DNA of 64,000 bases from 13-2-20CM-68-14 sp051955535 (GTDB lineage: Bacteria; Actinomycetota; Thermoleophilia; Gaiellales; Gaiellaceae), in assembly GCA_051955535.1 (NCBI GenBank), contig JBQCGP010000047.1, forward strand, positions 1 to 64,000, written 5' to 3'. Positions 34,985 through 42,890 of the stretch are shown piece by piece (within the stretch, counting starts at the first letter, position 1; every line of letters starts with the position of its first letter). Below the pieces are notes generated by a model. It searched no databases. It was not told where the DNA came from and saw nothing but the letters and a program-made list of their open reading frames with translations. Made by a program: the position numbers and the translations under genes.

Positions 34985-36558
34985 CGCAGGCGGAGGTCGA
35001 GGGCAGCCTTCTCGGCCGTGCGGCTCGAGTCGCGTCGGTCTTCGCCAAGTACGGGCTTCGCGAGACCCGCGGCAGCGGTGACTCGCAAGAGGTGCGGGCG
35101 CGCCGTCTGCGGGACGCGCTCGAGGAGCTCGGGCCGACCTATGCGAAGCTCGGCCAGATCCTCTCGACCCGGCCGGACCTGCTGCCGCCGGAGTTCATCG
35201 TCGAGCTCTCGTCCCTTCAGGACGACGTCGCGCCGCTGACCGAGGCCGAGGTCGTGCAGGTGATGGAGGAGGAGCTCGGGGTTCCGTGGGAGGACGTCTT
35301 CGAGTCGATCGAGCCCGAGCCGCTCGCCGCGGGGACGATCGGCCAGGTGCACAAGGCGACGCTCGAGAGCGGGGCGAAGGTGATCGTGACGGTGCAGCGC
35401 CCCGGCGCTCGCGACCAGATCATGCGCGACCTGGGCCTGCTCGGCATGTTCGCCGAGAAGACCGAGAGCCGCGAGGCGCTGCGTCGCATCGTCGACCTGC
35501 CGGCCGTTGTCCAGCATCTGTCGGAGTCGCTCCAGCGCGAGCTCGACTTCGAACAGGAGGCGGCCCACATCGACCAGATGCATGAGGTGCTCGAGCCGTT
35601 CTCGCGTCTCGACGCGCCAACGGTTCACCACCGGTTCACGACGAAGCGGCTGCTGGTGATGGAGTTCATCCCGGGCACGCCCGTTCGTGAAGCCCCCCAG
35701 GGGCCGGAGCGGAAGGAGGCGGCCGCGCAGCTGCTCGAGGCCTTCTACCGGCAGATCCTCACCGACGGCTTCTTCCATGCCGACCCGCACCCCGGGAACA
35801 TGCTCTGGTCCGACGGGACGATCTTCTTCCTCGATCTCGGGATGGTCGGGGAGGTCGCGCCGGAGGTGCGCGGCCGAGTACTGCTGCTCCTGCTCGCGTT
35901 CTGGCAGGAGGACGTGCCCTTCCTGGCCGAGATCCTCCTGTTGCTCGCACCGGAGCTGCCGGAGAAGCTCGACTACGACGCCTTCCGCGACGAGATCGGC
36001 GCCCTGCTCGCGGAGTACAGGCACCAGACGCTCTCCGAGATCCAGCTCGGGCCGATCATGCAGGGGCTGACGGAGATCGCAAGCCGCCACGGCGTCCGTC
36101 TGCCAGCCGCGCTGGCACTCGTCGGCAAGGCGCTGGCCCAGATGCAGCTGACCGCCGCCGAGCTCGATCCCACGCTCGATCCCTTTTCCGTCGTCGGCGG
36201 CTTCGTCGCCAAGAACGTCCTCACGCGCGTGCGCACGAGCGCTGACCCGAAGCGGGTCTTCTACGAGATGCAGAAGCTGGAGGTGCGGGCGAACGCGCTC
36301 GTCGAGGCAATCGAGCGGATCGCCGGGGCGCGGCCCGGAGCGCGTATGCAGATCGACCTCAAAGGGACGACCCCGCTCGAGGACACGATCCGAGCGGCGG
36401 CCCGGGCGCTCGCGCTGGCGATCGCGGCCGGCTCGTGCCTCGTCGCCGCAGGCTCGACCGCGGCCGCTCACGTCGTGTCCTGGATCCCGATCACGCTCGG
36501 CGTGGCGGGCGGGCTGCTGACGCTCATGCTGCTGTTCGGCTTGCGCGGCGAGCGCTGA
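34981..36558 (+). CDS. ABC1/UbiB (AarF) atypical kinase-like protein
   Basis: A 525-residue UbiB-family protein. The diagnostic KxGQ motif sits in YAKLGQILSTRPDLLPPEF near residues 57-75. The Ala-rich nucleotide loop of the family is replaced by LAAGTIGQVHKA. FHADPHPGNML carries the catalytic DxHPGN-type residues and FLDLGMVG the metal-binding Asp. Two C-terminal membrane helices (about 475-520) anchor it. Members support quinone synthesis or lipid homeostasis by ATPase activity. The GTG start overlaps the Usp stop by 4 bp, and the VOC gene begins at its stop (TGATG). Confidence 0.9.
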   Translation: MTQAEVEGSLLGRAARVASVFAKYGLRETRGSGDSQEVRARRLRDALEELGPTYAKLGQILSTRPDLLPPEFIVELSSLQDDVAPLTEAEVVQVMEEELGVPWEDVFESIEPEPLAAGTIGQVHKATLESGAKVIVTVQRPGARDQIMRDLGLLGMFAEKTESREALRRIVDLPAVVQHLSESLQRELDFEQEAAHIDQMHEVLEPFSRLDAPTVHHRFTTKRLLVMEFIPGTPVREAPQGPERKEAAAQLLEAFYRQILTDGFFHADPHPGNMLWSDGTIFFLDLGMVGEVAPEVRGRVLLLLLAFWQEDVPFLAEILLLLAPELPEKLDYDAFRDEIGALLAEYRHQTLSEIQLGPIMQGLTEIASRHGVRLPAALALVGKALAQMQLTAAELDPTLDPFSVVGGFVAKNVLTRVRTSADPKRVFYEMQKLEVRANALVEAIERIAGARPGARMQIDLKGTTPLEDTIRAAARALALAIAAGSCLVAAGSTAAAHVVSWIPITLGVAGGLLTLMLLFGLRGER

Positions 36559-37280
36559 TGTTCGATCACGTGACGATCCGCGCCTCGAATCCAGAGGCGT
36601 CCGTGCGCTTCTACGACACCGTGCTCGGGGTGCTCGCCCTCGAGCGCCACCCGGCGGGCAAATACTTGGAGTGGGGGGATTTCTCGCTTGCCGATCCCTC
36701 GCCGGACCACCCGGTCACGAGGCGGTTGCACATCGCCTTTCGCGCCGGCTCGCGCGAGGTCGTCGACGAGTTCTGGCGCGTCGGCACTGAGGCCGGCTAC
36801 GAAAGCGACGGCGAGCCCGGCCTGCGGCCGGAATACACGCCCGAGTACTACGGCGCGTTCCTGCTCGACCCCGACGGCAACAGCGTCGAGGCGGTCATCA
36901 ACGAGATTCCCCGAGAGGCGTCGATCGACCACCTCTGGATCCGTGTGCGCGACCCCGACGAGGCGCGGCGGTTCTACGAGCTGATCGCGCCGTGGACGGG
37001 CTTCGCGCCGCGCGGCCCAGGCAGGTTCGGCGTCGGCTTCTCAAGCCCGCAAGGATCGTTCTCGCTCATCCCCGGCGAGCCGACCGAGCACGTGCACATC
37101 GCCTTCCCGGCCTCGGACGACGCGACAGTCGACGCTTTCCATCGGGCAGCCGTCGAGGCCGGCTATCCCGACAACGGTCCGCCCGGCGAGCGGCCCGTGT
37201 ACCACGACGGCTACTACGGCGCCTTCGTGCTCGACCCCGACGGGAACAACGTCGAGGTCGTCAACCACAACCGGTCCTGA
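36558..37280 (+). CDS. Two-domain VOC (glyoxalase/dioxygenase superfamily) protein
   Basis: A 240-residue protein with two similar vicinal-oxygen-chelate units, at about 1-115 (MFDHVTIRASNPEASVRFYDTVLGVL...YYGAFLLDPDGNSVEAV) and 120-240 (IDHLWIRVRDPDEARRFYELIAP...YYGAFVLDPDGNNVEVV). The metal-ligand pattern His...His...Glu can be traced in the repeats (DHVTI, LHIAF, VEAV). It may be a dioxygenase, lyase or resistance protein; the reaction cannot be told. The ATG shares a base with the kinase-like gene stop. A long palindromic repeat follows immediately. Confidence 0.82.
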   Translation: MFDHVTIRASNPEASVRFYDTVLGVLALERHPAGKYLEWGDFSLADPSPDHPVTRRLHIAFRAGSREVVDEFWRVGTEAGYESDGEPGLRPEYTPEYYGAFLLDPDGNSVEAVINEIPREASIDHLWIRVRDPDEARRFYELIAPWTGFAPRGPGRFGVGFSSPQGSFSLIPGEPTEHVHIAFPASDDATVDAFHRAAVEAGYPDNGPPGERPVYHDGYYGAFVLDPDGNNVEVVNHNRS

Positions 37281-37284
37281 AGCA

Positions 37285-37362
37285 AAAGCAGGGACTGACC
37301 CCGGAGGGGTCTGTCCCAACAACCGTCCTTGGGACAGCCCCGTTCGAGGACGGTCCCCTGCT
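37285..37362. repeat. Palindromic intergenic repeat, copy 1 (related to 50821-50896)
   Basis: About 78 bp whose halves are inverted copies: AGCAGGGACTGACCCC...GGGGTCTGTCCCAA against TTGGGACAGCCCC...GGACGGTCCCCTGCT. Each half itself contains a small hairpin. It fills the gap between two converging genes, where it could also stop transcription. It is clearly related to the element after yebC. Confidence 0.8.
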
Positions 37363-37363
37363 C

Positions 37364-38026
37364 TCAGGGAACGATGAAGAAGAACCCCTCATTGAGAGGC
37401 ACGGTGCTGACCGTCCGCACGTCCGCGTCAGGGCTCCCGTCGGTCGAGATCGTGCGAATGCCGGTCCGCACCTCGAGATCTCCGGCCGGGCAGTCCTCGG
37501 CCCCGGACACCCACTCGACGAAAGCCTGATCGACGTTGTCGCCGAACTTCGTCGAGTCGTCATCGCCATCCGGCGTTGCGACTAGACCCGTCTGGCCGGC
37601 CCCGATCCCATTCGCGAGGGTCAGACAGAAAATGCCCACCTTCGGGATGTCGACGTTGTTGACGTTGGTCGAACGACTCAGCGTCCCGGCGTCGTCGACG
37701 AGGCCGAAGGCTCGCGCCGTCCCGGGGTCGCCCTGGATGCCTTGGACGCCCGGAGGGCCCTGGGCGCCCCGGTCGCCGGCGGGTCCTTGTGGGCCCTGTA
37801 TCCCCTGGAGACCGCTTTGGCCACGTGCGCCGCGGAGTGCCGCGATGGCGGTCCCGCTGAGGTCGATCTTCTTGAGGGAACCGTTGACCACCTGCGCCGA
37901 GCCGACGCTGTTCTTGGGCAGCAAGCTCAACGCCGCTCCGTAGCTGGTGCCGCAGAGAGCGAAGAAGAGCGCGATGTAGGCCACCCCGTTCTTCCGTAAG
38001 TGCCTCGGTGCGTGGTTGATTCGCAT
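37364..38026 (-). CDS. Exported collagen-like (Gly-X-Y) protein
   Basis: A 220-residue protein with a strong ribosome site (GGAGGAG just before ATG). A signal or anchor (about 13-32, GVAYIALFFALCGTSYGAAL) is followed by a linker. Twelve uninterrupted Gly-X-Y triplets (GARGQSGLQGIQGPQGPAG..., about residues 66-101) come next, then a globular domain of about 115 residues with two Cys. Bacterial collagen-like proteins form triple-helical trimers on the cell surface. The C-terminal domain may nucleate trimers or bind a ligand. The start resembles other actinobacterial surface proteins (LRKNGVAYIALFFAL). Confidence 0.78.
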   Translation of the reverse strand: MRINHAPRHLRKNGVAYIALFFALCGTSYGAALSLLPKNSVGSAQVVNGSLKKIDLSGTAIAALRGARGQSGLQGIQGPQGPAGDRGAQGPPGVQGIQGDPGTARAFGLVDDAGTLSRSTNVNNVDIPKVGIFCLTLANGIGAGQTGLVATPDGDDDSTKFGDNVDQAFVEWVSGAEDCPAGDLEVRTGIRTISTDGSPDADVRTVSTVPLNEGFFFIVP

Positions 38027-38129
38027 AGCTCCTCCATTGGTCGCTCTGATGTCGCAACGAGGATCGAGACGGGTGCCTGCAGCCGCCTCACGGAGGGCCG
38101 GTGAGATATTCCGTGAAAGCGCCGAGTCG

Positions 38130-38240
38130 TTACTTGCGCTTCTTGCCGAGCGCCTTCACGACCCGGCGCTCGGCGACGATCGCGACCAGGCTCATCATCG
38201 AGCCGAGGATGAGACGCTCGAGCCGACGCGGGATGCGCAT
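38130..38240 (-). CDS. 36-residue basic protein at end of ABC operon
   Basis: A short open frame: MRIPRRLERLILGSMMSLVA, then a VVKALGKKRK-type basic end, stopping with TAA at 38130. It has a basic start, a central hydrophobic helix (about 10-23) and a basic end, like many small membrane-associated proteins. It lies 24 bp after the permease stop on the same strand. TACGCT also ends 7 nt before its ATG, matching the leaderless promoter pattern. No family is recognised. Both facts argue for a real gene. Confidence 0.5.
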   Translation of the reverse strand: MRIPRRLERLILGSMMSLVAIVAERRVVKALGKKRK

Positions 38241-38247
38241 CGGCCCG

Positions 38248-38253
38248 AGCGTA
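38248..38253 (-). promoter_or_regulatory. -10-like TACGCT before the 36-residue gene
   Basis: On the minus strand TACGCT ends 7 nt before the ATG at 38240. The same hexamer and spacing precede the gene at 49458. Confidence 0.35.
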
Positions 38254-38264
38254 TCGCTTAGTCG

Positions 38265-40814
38265 TTACTCGTACTGAAGCGCTTCCAGCACGTTCAGACG
38301 TGCGGCCCGGCGGGCCGGGGCGATCGCGGCCAGGACGCCGGCGATCATCGCGGCGACCGCGAAGACCACCAACGAGGCGACCGGCACCGAGAAGGTGACG
38401 CCGTACTTGCCGAGTGCGTGGGTCACGGCCGCGGCGAGCATGATCCCGAGCGGCAGCCCGAGCGTGGCGCCGATCAGCGCGGTGATCACGCTCTCGTGGC
38501 GGACCATCCGCCGGGCCTGCCGCCGGGTCATCCCGACCGCCCGCAGCATCCCGAGCTCGCGCGTCCGCTCGAAGACCGAGAGCACGAGCGTGTTCAGCAT
38601 CCCGAAGAGGCTCACGATCACGCTCAGCGCGAGCAGAACGTAGAGCAGGTTCAGCATCGTGTCGATGAAGGACGACTGAGCCTTCACGTACTCGTGCTCC
38701 GTCTGTGCCTTCGCGTCGGGGAACGCCGCAAGGGCCTTGTCGAGTCCGGCTTGGGTGGGCGAGCCCTCGATCAGCGTCAGCGAGTTCGACGGCCGCGTGA
38801 AGGTGTGGTCGAACGCCGCCTGCGAGATGACGACGCCGCCGAGCACCTCCATCACGCGCGGCGGCTGGAAGATCCCGGCCACGGTGAGCTGCACGGGCGT
38901 GCCCGCAGGCGAGCGGAGGGTGAACGTGTCGCCCACCGCCAGGTGGTGCTTGCGCCCGAAGGACTGCTTCACGAGCGCCCCATGGCCGTCGAGCCTGGCG
39001 AGCGTCGCATTCGAGCCCTGCTTCCAGTCGAAGTGGTAGACGCGTGCGATCGTCGCCGGGTCGACGCCGTTGACGCTGACGTTGGCGCCGCCGATCCGCC
39101 CGCGGTCGGATCGGATGTCCGAGGCGAGTGCGACGCCCGGTGCCTTCGCGGCGGTGCGGCCTGCAGCGGCGGGGAAGGCCGTCCAGCCGTTCTGCGAGGT
39201 GACGACCCAGTCGGCGGTCACCTGCCCCTCGATCGCACGGTCGATCGAGCCGTGCACGCCGTTGCCGAGCACCGCTACGAATGAGACGAGCGCGAGCCCG
39301 ATCATCAACGCTGCCGCCGTCGAGGCGGTGCGGGCCGGATTGCGCGTCGCGTTCTCGGCCGCTAGACGTCCGGCCGCTCCGCCCAGTCGCTTCGCGGGGA
39401 TCCCGACCACCGCGGCCAGCGTCGTGACGAGTGCCGGCGCGAAACCGGCGACCCCAAGCAGGCCGAGCAGCGTCCCGCCTGCAAGAGCGAGCAGCGACCT
39501 GCCGGAGCCGAGGTGCCCGCCGAGGGTCGCGTAGGCGATCAGCGCCGACGCGATTCCGAACAGGACCAAGCCGGCAACCGGTCCGAGCCGCTTCCTCCGC
39601 TCGATCACGGCGCCCTCGCGGACGGCCGCGATCGGCGGCACCCGGGTAGCGCGCAACGCGGGAACGAACCCTGCCAGCACGGTCGCGAGCACGCCGAGCA
39701 GCAGGGAGATCACGACCGTGCGCGCCGCGTACACCGTCGATGCCTCCGGCAGCGACAGGCCCAGGGCGCCGAACAGCGAACTGAGGCCACGCGCAAGCCC
39801 GAAGCCCGCGAACAGGCCGATCACCGAGGCGCCGAGGCCGATGAAGAACGACTCGAGCACGACCGAGCGGAGCACCTGGCGCCGCGAGGCCCCGAGCGTC
39901 CGCAGGGTCGCGAGCTCGCGGGTTCGCTGCGCGACCGTGATCGAAAGCGTGTTGAAGATGACGAAGGCGCCGACGAAGAGCGCGATCCCGCCGAAGCCGA
40001 GCAGGAAGCCCCGGATGAAGCTGATGAAGCTCGAGACGCCCTTCTTGTCTTCGTTCGCCTGCTGGGTTGCCGTCCGCACCTGTGCGGTCTGCGGGACGTT
40101 CTGCTTCAGCTCGGAGACGAGCTTCCCGTCCGAGACGCCCGGTTTCGCCGCGACCGAAATCTCCGAATAGCCGTGCAGATCGAGCAGCCGCTGCGCGGTC
40201 GGGATCGAGAAGACCGCGATCGTGGCGCCGCCGAGCGACTCCACGTTTCCGTAGGTCGCGGTCCCGACGATGCGGAAGGAGCGCCTCGGCCCGTGGGCGG
40301 CAACGCCGATCGTGTCACCCACCGCGAAGTGGTGCTTCTTGGCCGTCTGGGCATCGATCACGACCTCGTTCGGGCCGGTCGCCCAGCGCCCGTCCTTCAG
40401 CTTGAGCGGGTTGAAGCGCGCCTGCGACGGGTCGATCCCGAACCCGAACGTCGGATTGCCGTTCGTCTGGATCGCTTTGCCGCGAGCGAGGAGAGTCGCG
40501 TGCGTCGAGTCGCCGTTCAGGTCGACCAACGCGCCGGACGCGGCCGCGACGTCCGGCATCCGCCGGATCCGGTCGAGCAGCGCCCGCGAAACCGTGGCGT
40601 TGCCTCCGTTCGAGTAGTCGACGAGCTTCCTGCCGCTCACGACCGCGTCGGTGTGGCTGTACGAGCTCGTGAAGATGGAGTCGAACGCCTTCGAGATGGT
40701 GTCGGTGAGGACGAAGCTGCCACTCACCATCGCGACGCCGAGGACGATCGCGAGCGCCGTCAGCGCGGCACGGAGGCGGCGGGCGAAGAGGCCTTTTAGG
40801 GCGACGACGGTCAT
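38265..40814 (-). CDS. ABC transporter permease (FtsX/MacB-like, two-unit)
   Basis: An 849-residue membrane protein with two FtsX-like halves. Each has a leading helix (RRLRAALTALAIVLGVAMVSGSF at the start; AAENATRNPARTASTAAALMIGLALVSFVAVLG midway). Each also has a large extracytoplasmic domain and a three-helix FtsX block (ITVAQRTRELATLRTLGASRRQVLRSVV and SVFERTRELGMLRAVGMTRRQARRMV). This is the architecture of LolCE/MacB-like and antimicrobial-peptide or lipid exporters. It overlaps the ATPase gene by 4 bp (ATGA). The pair faces away from a two-component system. Confidence 0.9.
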   Translation of the reverse strand: MTVVALKGLFARRLRAALTALAIVLGVAMVSGSFVLTDTISKAFDSIFTSSYSHTDAVVSGRKLVDYSNGGNATVSRALLDRIRRMPDVAAASGALVDLNGDSTHATLLARGKAIQTNGNPTFGFGIDPSQARFNPLKLKDGRWATGPNEVVIDAQTAKKHHFAVGDTIGVAAHGPRRSFRIVGTATYGNVESLGGATIAVFSIPTAQRLLDLHGYSEISVAAKPGVSDGKLVSELKQNVPQTAQVRTATQQANEDKKGVSSFISFIRGFLLGFGGIALFVGAFVIFNTLSITVAQRTRELATLRTLGASRRQVLRSVVLESFFIGLGASVIGLFAGFGLARGLSSLFGALGLSLPEASTVYAARTVVISLLLGVLATVLAGFVPALRATRVPPIAAVREGAVIERRKRLGPVAGLVLFGIASALIAYATLGGHLGSGRSLLALAGGTLLGLLGVAGFAPALVTTLAAVVGIPAKRLGGAAGRLAAENATRNPARTASTAAALMIGLALVSFVAVLGNGVHGSIDRAIEGQVTADWVVTSQNGWTAFPAAAGRTAAKAPGVALASDIRSDRGRIGGANVSVNGVDPATIARVYHFDWKQGSNATLARLDGHGALVKQSFGRKHHLAVGDTFTLRSPAGTPVQLTVAGIFQPPRVMEVLGGVVISQAAFDHTFTRPSNSLTLIEGSPTQAGLDKALAAFPDAKAQTEHEYVKAQSSFIDTMLNLLYVLLALSVIVSLFGMLNTLVLSVFERTRELGMLRAVGMTRRQARRMVRHESVITALIGATLGLPLGIMLAAAVTHALGKYGVTFSVPVASLVVFAVAAMIAGVLAAIAPARRAARLNVLEALQYE

Positions 40815-41593
40815 CGGCCTGCCACCTCCTGGATCGCGTCGATCACCTGCGCCTGGGTGGGGCGCGACAGAGTCCGCGCGATCGCGCCGTCGGCAAGGAG
40901 GAGCACGCGGTCGGCGATCGTCGCCGCCACCGGGTCGTGCGTGACCATCACGGTCGTCTGGCCGAGCTCGTCGACCGAACGGCGGACGAGCTCGAGGATC
41001 TCACCGCTCGAGGCCGAATCGAGGTTCCCCGTCGGCTCGTCGGCGAAGAGCACGGTCGGACGCGTAAGCAGCGCCCGCGCGATTGCCACGCGCTGTTGCT
41101 GTCCGCCCGACAGCTCGGCGGGGCGGTGCTTCCGGCGGTCTTCGATGCCGACGCTCTGGAGCAGTTCGTCGAGCCAGGCGGGGTCCGGCTTGCGGCCGGC
41201 GATCGTCAGCGGCAGGGTCACGTTCTCCTCGGCCGTGAGCATGGGGAGGAGGTTGAAGAACTGGAAAACGAAGCCGATGTGCCTGCGCCTCAGCTTCGTG
41301 AGGTCGTTGTCCTTCATGGTCGTGATCTCGGTTCCGTCGATCTGGACCGAGCCGCTCGTCGGCCGGTCGAGGCCGGCCAGGATGTGCATGAGCGTCGACT
41401 TGCCGGAACCCGACGGGCCCATCACGGCGGTCAGCTCGCCGCGGCGGACCTCGAGCGAGACGCCGCGGAGGGCGTCGACGGTGGTCTCGCCTTCTCCGTA
41501 ACGCCGCGTGACCTCCCGGGCGGCTACGGCGGGCGGGCTGTGGTCGAGCAGGACGCGCTCGTCGCTGAGCGCGGCGGTTACTGCGGCATTCAT
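40811..41593 (-). CDS. ABC transporter ATP-binding protein (MacB/LolD type)
   Basis: 260 residues from the ATG at 41593, which has a good ribosome site (AAGGAG, 6-7 nt away); upstream in-frame starts lack one. Walker A is GPSGSGKST, the Q-loop region GFVFQFFNLLPMLTAEENV, the signature LSGGQQQRVAIARAL, Walker B VLFADEPTGNLDS, and the switch His MVTHD. The LolD/MacB-type sequence fits the neighbouring FtsX-like permease, with which it forms the transporter. Its promoter region holds GACTCC/GGAGTC repeats shared with the divergent histidine kinase gene. Confidence 0.93.
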   Translation of the reverse strand: MNAAVTAALSDERVLLDHSPPAVAAREVTRRYGEGETTVDALRGVSLEVRRGELTAVMGPSGSGKSTLMHILAGLDRPTSGSVQIDGTEITTMKDNDLTKLRRRHIGFVFQFFNLLPMLTAEENVTLPLTIAGRKPDPAWLDELLQSVGIEDRRKHRPAELSGGQQQRVAIARALLTRPTVLFADEPTGNLDSASSGEILELVRRSVDELGQTTVMVTHDPVAATIADRVLLLADGAIARTLSRPTQAQVIDAIQEVAGR

Positions 41594-41596
41594 CGT

Positions 41597-41680
41597 GACT
41601 CCTTCGGTCGTGGATCCCATGGACTCCACGCTAGGGCCGGACGACCTTGGAGTCGTCGGCCGGAGTCACGATTCGGAGTC
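41597..41680. promoter_or_regulatory. Array of GGAGTC repeats between ABC operon and two-component genes
   Basis: GGAGTC occurs at 41649-41654, 41662-41667 and 41675-41680 with exact 13-bp spacing. Its inverse GACTCC occurs at 41597-41602 (overlapping the ABC ribosome site) and 41622-41627. A GACGAC-N6-GTCGTC palindrome spans 41640-41657. The position suggests an operator for the adjacent response regulator. Confidence 0.4.
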
Positions 41681-41741
41681 GTCCTCGAGGATGATTCGCA
41701 GTTCGTCCGCGCGGCCGATGACGATTCGCCGGGTCCCGCAG

Positions 41742-41747
41742 TACCTT
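41742..41747 (+). promoter_or_regulatory. -10 element (TACCTT) of the histidine kinase gene, leaderless type
   Basis: TACCTT ends 6 nt before the ATG at 41754. No ribosome site lies between. Confidence 0.4.
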
Positions 41748-41753
41748 GTGCAT

Positions 41754-42890
41754 ATGAATCGCTACCTCGACTGGGGCCGCCGGCACGCTCCCGACCTGGC
41801 GATCGCCGCCTTGTCGGTCGGGACGATCCTCGAGCTCGTGTTCACGTCCGTGAACTACAACAGCGCGATCATCCCGTTCGCGCTCGCCGCGGGACCTGTG
41901 CTGTTCTTCCGCCGTCGCTTCCCGTTGGGCGCGCCCACCGCGACATTCGCGCTACTCGCAGGCTTTGCGACGGTGTCGACACAGGCAGGGAACAACCTCT
42001 CGTTCCCCTTCTTCTGTGCGGTAGCCGCGATGGCGATCTTCGGCGCCTCGGAGGAACGCCGTGTCGCGTACGCGGGCTTTCCGATCGCCTTCGCAACGGT
42101 CGCATACGTCTGGCACAAGTTCGACCAAAGTCTCTCGGGCCTGCCCTGGGTGGGCGGCTTCTTCGTCGCGGCATGGCTGGCCGGCTTCATCCTCAGCGCG
42201 CGTACCCGACAGACCGCCGAGCTACGCGAGCGCGCCGCACGGCTGGAGCGCGAACGCGAAGCCGAGGCGCGAGCCGCCGTCGCCGAGGAGCGCGCGCGCA
42301 TCGCCCGCGAGCTACACGACGTGGTCGGCCACAGTGTCAGCGTCATGACCGTCCAAGCCTCGGGCGTGCGGCGTCTGCTCCATCCCGATCAGGAGCGCGA
42401 ACGGGAAGCGTTGCTGATCGTCGAGCAGACGGGTCGCGAGGCGCTCGCGGAGATGCGCCGGCTGGTCGGCGTGCTGAGGCGGCCCGAGGAAGCCCCCGCG
42501 CTCGCCCCGCAGCCGAGCCTCAAGCATCTCGACAAGCTCGTCGAGCAGGTGCGTGAGTCCGGTCTGACCGTCGACCTCAAGGTCGAGGGCGAGGCCATCA
42601 ATCTCCCTGCAAGCGTCGACCTCGCCGGCTACCGGCTCGTGCAGGAAGGGCTGACGAACACCCTCAAGCATGCGCAGGCGACGCGTGCAGACGTGCTCGT
42701 CCGCTACGGCAAAGGTGACGTCGAGCTCGTCGTCGCGGACAACGGGACGGGCAACGGAGACGGGGGCGGTAGCGGTCACGGGCTCGTGGGGATCCGCGAG
42801 CGCGTATCCGTGGTCGGGGGGTCGCTCGAGGCCGGGCCACGGCCCGGCGGCGGCTTTGAGGTTCGCGCGCGATTGCCGATGAACGACTGA
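41754..42890 (+). CDS. NarL-type sensor histidine kinase
   Basis: 378 residues from the ATG at 41754. Four to five membrane helices fill about 12-143 with almost no extracytoplasmic loop, so the sensor is probably membrane-embedded. A short coiled coil (about 145-178) leads to the HisKA_3 box with the phospho-accepting His in RIARELHDVVGHSVSVM (about 186). The ATPase domain has the N-box GYRLVQEGLTNTLKHAQA and the motifs VADNGTGNG and GHGLVGIRERV. It would phosphorylate the response regulator encoded next, with stop and start sharing one base (TGATG). It is divergent from an ABC exporter, a common sensing and detoxification layout. Confidence 0.92.
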   Translation: MNRYLDWGRRHAPDLAIAALSVGTILELVFTSVNYNSAIIPFALAAGPVLFFRRRFPLGAPTATFALLAGFATVSTQAGNNLSFPFFCAVAAMAIFGASEERRVAYAGFPIAFATVAYVWHKFDQSLSGLPWVGGFFVAAWLAGFILSARTRQTAELRERAARLEREREAEARAAVAEERARIARELHDVVGHSVSVMTVQASGVRRLLHPDQEREREALLIVEQTGREALAEMRRLVGVLRRPEEAPALAPQPSLKHLDKLVEQVRESGLTVDLKVEGEAINLPASVDLAGYRLVQEGLTNTLKHAQATRADVLVRYGKGDVELVVADNGTGNGDGGGSGHGLVGIRERVSVVGGSLEAGPRPGGGFEVRARLPMND

